This document shows positions 7,336-12,428 of a stretch of DNA of 12,428 nt, in pieces. Source of the stretch: an uncultured Coriobacteriia bacterium (lineage in GTDB: Bacteria; Actinomycetota; Coriobacteriia; Coriobacteriales; QAMH01); contig CABSKV010000043.1 in the NCBI GenBank assembly GCA_902478425.1, forward strand, positions 1 through 12,428. The letters are read 5' to 3'. The position numbers and the translations under genes are program-made. Each line of letters begins with the position of its first letter. Positions within the stretch are counted from its first letter, which is position 1. The notes beneath the pieces are model-generated. The model was not told the origin of the DNA. It was given only the letters and a program-made list of their open reading frames with translations, and did not search any database.

Positions 7336-7378
7336 GGCAGTAGTGTATCGTACGTGGACGAAATCCACGATACTGCCA
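7336..7378 (-). promoter_or_regulatory. structured leader dyad upstream of glnN
   Basis: On the plus strand, GGCAGTA (7336-7342) pairs with TACTGCC (7371-7377). Inside it CGTGGA (7353-7358) pairs with TCCACG (7364-7369) around a 5-nt loop, and GTATCG (7345-7350) can alternatively pair with CGATAC (7368-7373). The outer 7-bp pairing and the GTATCG pairing compete for the same bases, so two folds are possible. If the candidate promoter just upstream is used, this would be the first RNA made. It matches no riboswitch class I recognise. Confidence 0.45.
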
Positions 7379-7407
7379 TTTTGTTTCAGGTGTTTTAACG
7401 ATTTGAA
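7378..7407 (-). promoter_or_regulatory. candidate glnN promoter
   Basis: The minus strand reads TTCAAA (7402-7407), an 18-bp spacer, then CAAAAT (7378-7383). Each hexamer matches the vegetative consensus at 4 of 6 positions. It is the best pair in the gap and would start transcription at the leader dyad. Prediction by eye only. Confidence 0.35.
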
Positions 7408-7408
7408 C

Positions 7409-7437
7409 GAGGCAAGCGCCTCCGGGACGCTTGCCTC
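7409..7437 (-). terminator. hairpin after trxB, probable weak terminator
   Basis: A perfect 10-bp stem, GAGGCAAGCG (7409-7418) with CGCTTGCCTC (7428-7437), has a 9-nt loop and begins 7 nt past the trxB stop. Its position and GC content suit a terminator of the trxA-trxB transcript. The sequence after it on the minus strand (GTTCAAATCGTT) is only mildly T-rich, so termination may be inefficient or Rho-assisted. Confidence 0.6.
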
Positions 7438-7444
7438 CTGCTCG

Positions 7445-8389
7445 TTATTCGTGCTGGATCAGGTACTCCGCCGCGTCCTCGGCCGCGTTGGCGCCGTCGG
7501 CAACGGCCGTCGTGATCTGGTGGAGCTTCTTGGAGCGTATGTCGCCGGCCGCGTACACGCCGGGTACGCTCGTCTCGCCCACGTCGTTGGTGACGATGTA
7601 GCCCTTGTCATCGAGCTTGACGGCATCACCCAGAAACTCGACGTTGGGTACCGTGCCGATGGCGACGAACAGCGCCGCGCAATCGATGGTGCCCTCCTCG
7701 CCGGTTATCCTGTTCCTCGTCTTGACGCCCGTCACGACGAAATCGCTCCCGAGGACCTCCTCGACCGTCGTGTTCCAGACGATCTCGACATTGTCGAACT
7801 CCCGGAGCTTGATGTTGTAAATCGCCGTCGCGCGCAGTACGTCACGGCGCACGATGATGCTGACCTTGTGGCAGATGCGCGAAAGGTAGATGGCGTCGGC
7901 AACGGCCGTATCGCCTCCACCCACGACGCACACGTCCTTGTCGCGGAAGAAGTTGCCGTCGCAAGTCGCGCAATACGAGACACCCGAACCGGCGAACTCA
8001 TCCTCGCCCGGCACGCCCAGCTTGGCGGGACGCACGCCCGTGGCGATGATGACGGTACGCGCGAAGACGTCTTTGCCCGAGGCAAGCGAGAGCTTCTTGG
8101 GGCATGCCGCGAAATCGACGGAGAGCACGTCGTCGTAGATGATCTCGGCGCCGAAGCTCGTAGCCTGGTTGGTCATGATCTGCGAGAGCTCGTAGCCGCT
8201 CGTTGACTGGTTGAAACCGGGATAGTTCTCGACGTGCTCTGTGAGAGCCATCTGACCACCGGGAGCGAGTCGCTCGATGATTGCGCATGTGAGGCCCGCA
8301 CGTGCGCAGTACATCGCGGCGGTGAGCCCCGCCGGACCCGCCCCGACGATCAGGGTGTCATACGTCGACGTTGGCGTATCGCTTGCCAT
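7445..8389 (-). CDS. trxB: thioredoxin-disulfide reductase (NADPH)
   Basis: Flavoenzyme that passes electrons from NADPH through FAD and a redox-active disulfide to thioredoxin. The 314-residue product is the usual length for low-molecular-weight bacterial TrxR. FAD-binding GAGPAG lies at 16-21, the redox pair is CATC (Cys140, Cys143), and the NADPH-binding GGGDTA at 157-162. VRRDVLRA (180-187) corresponds to the arginine-bearing segment that selects NADPH (HRRDxFRA in E. coli); the leading His is Val here. GVYAAGDIR near the C terminus closes the FAD site. The start at 8389 has AAAGG 7 nt upstream. It lies 27 bp downstream of trxA on the same strand, so the two form an operon that supplies a complete thioredoxin system. 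A ferredoxin- or F420-dependent variant is unlikely given the intact arginines. Confidence 0.96.
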   Translation of the reverse strand: MASDTPTSTYDTLIVGAGPAGLTAAMYCARAGLTCAIIERLAPGGQMALTEHVENYPGFNQSTSGYELSQIMTNQATSFGAEIIYDDVLSVDFAACPKKLSLASGKDVFARTVIIATGVRPAKLGVPGEDEFAGSGVSYCATCDGNFFRDKDVCVVGGGDTAVADAIYLSRICHKVSIIVRRDVLRATAIYNIKLREFDNVEIVWNTTVEEVLGSDFVVTGVKTRNRITGEEGTIDCAALFVAIGTVPNVEFLGDAVKLDDKGYIVTNDVGETSVPGVYAAGDIRSKKLHQITTAVADGANAAEDAAEYLIQHE

Positions 8390-8416
8390 TTCAGGACCTT
8401 TCGACCGACTGCGCGA

Positions 8417-8725
8417 TTAATCGAACATGGCGAGGACGGCGTGCTTGGGCACGGCGCCCACGTTCTTCTTGACCGGCTCGCCGTTCTTGAAGAGCATCAG
8501 GGTCGGCACCGAGCTGATGTGATAGCGCGCGGCGATGTCGCGACTCTCGTCGATGTCGACCTTGAAGACGTGCGCCTTGCCCTGCATCTCGTCGGCGACC
8601 TCCTCGATGGTGGGCGCGAGCATGTTGCACGGGCCGCACCACGTCGCGAAGAAATCTACGAGCACGGGCTCCTGCGCACCGAGGACGACCTCGTCGAAGT
8701 CTGCTGAAGTTGCATGCTGAACCAT
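8417..8725 (-). CDS. trxA: thioredoxin
   Basis: Small cytosolic disulfide reductant, 102 residues, recharged by the TrxB encoded just downstream. The active site is WCGPC (Trp29, Cys30, Cys33) after the strand VLVDFFATW, and the cis-proline loop SSVPTLMLF follows at about 70-78, giving a complete thioredoxin fold. The open frame extends six residues further, to an ATG at 8743. No ribosome-binding site precedes that codon, while GGAGG lies 7 nt before the ATG at 8725, and MVQHATSADFDEVV is a natural thioredoxin beginning. The leader contains a TATAAT. It is first in the operon with trxB. Confidence 0.96.
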   Translation of the reverse strand: MVQHATSADFDEVVLGAQEPVLVDFFATWCGPCNMLAPTIEEVADEMQGKAHVFKVDIDESRDIAARYHISSVPTLMLFKNGEPVKKNVGAVPKHAVLAMFD

Positions 8726-8732
8726 TTTGGAT

Positions 8733-8737
8733 CCTCC
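8733..8737 (-). promoter_or_regulatory. ribosome-binding site deciding the trxA start
   Basis: GGAGG on the minus strand, 7 nt before the ATG at 8725. It overlaps the six codons that a start at 8743 would translate, so the shorter protein is favoured. Confidence 0.7.
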
Positions 8738-8764
8738 GTTCATCCAGTAATTCGTACGCTTCGT

Positions 8765-8770
8765 ATTATA
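8765..8770 (-). promoter_or_regulatory. candidate -10 box of the trxA-trxB promoter
   Basis: Perfect TATAAT on the minus strand, giving a leader of about 33 nt to the trxA start. No clear -35 stands 16-18 bp upstream; the region there is AT-rich and holds a second -10-like TATATT on the minus strand at about 8788-8793. Confidence 0.5.
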
Positions 8771-8889
8771 TGCGCATCCGTAAATAATATATTCGCGATA
8801 GAATAATTCGTTACGAAACCTTCACGCTTCACCTCGGTAACCTTTGGTTGCCAGTTCTTCCCAAATCTTCCGAATTGTCTTAGACTGTT

Positions 8890-8903
8890 CGAACATATGT
8901 TTG
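8890..8903 (+). promoter_or_regulatory. LexA (SOS) box upstream of uvrA
   Basis: CGAACATATGTTTG fits the Gram-positive LexA/DinR consensus CGAACRNRYGTTYG at every position. It is a near-palindrome centred about 32 bp before the uvrA start codon, where a bound repressor would block the promoter. uvrA is a classic SOS gene in both E. coli and B. subtilis, so sequence, position and gene agree. A -35-like TAGACT (8881-8886) lies just before it and CATACG or TACGAT just after. Confidence 0.8.
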
Positions 8904-8928
8904 CATACGATTGACCAAGGGCAGGTTC

Positions 8929-11834
<2,906 letters not shown>

Positions 11835-11838
<4 letters not shown>

Positions 11839-12428
11839 CGGTTGTCCTCGGCTACCTCGGCGAGCACCGTGAGCACGTCGAGCGCGATCGCGAGCGCCGG
11901 CTCGCCCTTCGAGCACGGCACCGTGTACTTATCGGACTTCGCGAAGTACAGCGCCCGCAGTCGCTCGAGCGTCGCGCGTGCGTCATCGTTCTTCATCGCC
12001 GCGCTCTTGAGTGACGCCGACACCGGCGCGATCACGACCTTGCCACCCGATTGCGTGACCGACGTGACCCCGCATTCGGCAGCCAGCGCCTTGAGCTTGG
12101 CGCGATCGAGCATGTTGCGTGCGGGTTCGGGCAGCGCGCCGTATTTCGACTGCATGCTCTCGGCAATCCTATCCACGTCCTCCACGCTCTGCGCGGCGGC
12201 GATGCGTCGGTAGAACAGGACGCGCTCGTCGGTCGCGGGCATGAACTCCTCGGGAATGAAGAAGTCGGCCGCCAAGTCGATCTGGATGTCCTCGTGCGCT
12301 ATCTGCTCTTCGCCGCGCGCGTCCGAGACGGCCTGGGCGAGCATCGACGCGAACAGGTCGAAGCCCACGGCGCTCATGTTGCCGCTCTGCTCGGCGCCCA
12401 GGATGTTGCCCGCGCCGCGGATCTCCAG
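11835..12428 (-). CDS. mfd: transcription-repair coupling factor Mfd, C-terminal part (5' end outside window)
   Basis: Mfd is a superfamily-2 DNA translocase that pushes stalled RNA polymerase off a lesion and recruits UvrA. Only the last 197 codons are present; the frame runs unbroken through 12428, so the gene continues beyond the window. The visible part begins LEIRGAGNILGAEQSGNMSAVGFDLF, which corresponds to the RecG-like motif near the end of the translocase domain. It continues through DIQIDLAADFFIPEEF and the regulatory D7 domain (LPEPARNMLDRAKLKALAAECGV). The EIRGAGNxLGxxQSG motif also occurs in RecG, but the following domain is that of Mfd. It converges on uvrA with a 4-bp overlap, so two proteins that act together are encoded tail to tail. 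Confidence 0.95.

Larger units (their letters stand above)
8726..8928. other. divergent intergenic region trxA / uvrA
   Basis: About 200 bp without a supported gene. The trxA-side part (about 8745-8820) is clearly AT-richer than its surroundings. It holds the trxA -10 candidate, an 8-bp palindrome ATGCGCAT (8770-8777), several TTCG-containing motifs (8751, 8760, 8792, 8807) and a 5-1-5 palindrome TTCGT-T-ACGAA (8807-8817). The uvrA-side part holds a small imperfect hairpin (GGTAACC 8836-8842 with GGTTGCC 8846-8852) and the LexA-type box at 8890-8903. A minus-strand open frame across 8740-8970 has no family features and crosses the uvrA start; I do not call it. Confidence 0.7.

Noticed and set aside
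4171..7398. Very long plus-strand open frame (1075 codons) antisense to glmM and glnN.
   Set aside because: It runs across two well-supported genes and the gap between them, has no recognisable domain, and is rich in Arg/Val/Asp/His/Leu, as expected from reading GC-rich codons in the complementary frame.
8726..8743. Six-residue N-terminal extension of TrxA from an ATG at 8743.
   Set aside because: No ribosome-binding site precedes it, while GGAGG within the supposed codons correctly places the start at 8725.
8911..8928. TTG start for UvrA.
   Set aside because: No ribosome-binding site before it, and the ATG at 8929 has one and matches the family N terminus.

Overview
The window is a high-GC chromosomal segment of mostly housekeeping genes. 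I infer an actinobacterial, probably Coriobacteriia-like, anaerobe. The reasons are the GC-rich codon use, a type III glutamine synthetase, a sodium-coupled NSS-type amino-acid transporter, a Firmicutes-style Y-family polymerase paired with a small YolD-like protein, and an uvrA preceded by a Gram-positive type LexA box. No species can be named from this sequence alone.

Layout. On the plus strand, 1-1738 holds the 3' part of a Y-family (UmuC/DinB-like) translesion polymerase gene and a small overlapping partner gene. Facing it on the minus strand is a pair: an NSS transporter gene (2367-3749) followed by an ArsR-type regulator with an unusual lysine-rich N-terminal tail (1758-2306). Next, also on the minus strand, are glmM (3814-5136, cell-wall precursor synthesis) and, upstream of it, glnN (5215-7305, ammonium assimilation). 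A strong 17-bp dyad sits between these two. Then come trxB (7445-8389) and trxA (8417-8725), a compact thioredoxin operon read from right to left. An AT-rich intergenic region of about 200 bp separates trxA from the divergent uvrA (8929-11838). uvrA converges on the C-terminal part of mfd (11835-12428, running off the window), and the two stop codons share one CTAG.

How the genes relate. Three of the genes serve DNA-damage tolerance and repair. UvrA starts nucleotide excision repair, Mfd delivers UvrA to stalled RNA polymerase, and the Y-family polymerase copies past lesions. The 14-bp dyad upstream of uvrA fits the LexA consensus and makes SOS control of uvrA likely. GlnN and GlmM are linked metabolically, because glutamine supplies the amino group of glucosamine-6-phosphate, the GlmM substrate. 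TrxA and TrxB form the complete NADPH-thioredoxin reducing couple.

I found no CRISPR array, insertion sequence, tRNA, rRNA or prophage. No clear new multi-gene system is visible. The points most worth a second look are the histone-H1-like tail on the ArsR regulator, the dyads in the glnN/glmM and transporter/arsR gaps, the structured glnN leader, and the LexA box. Many long open frames lie antisense to the real genes and are judged to be codon-bias shadows.
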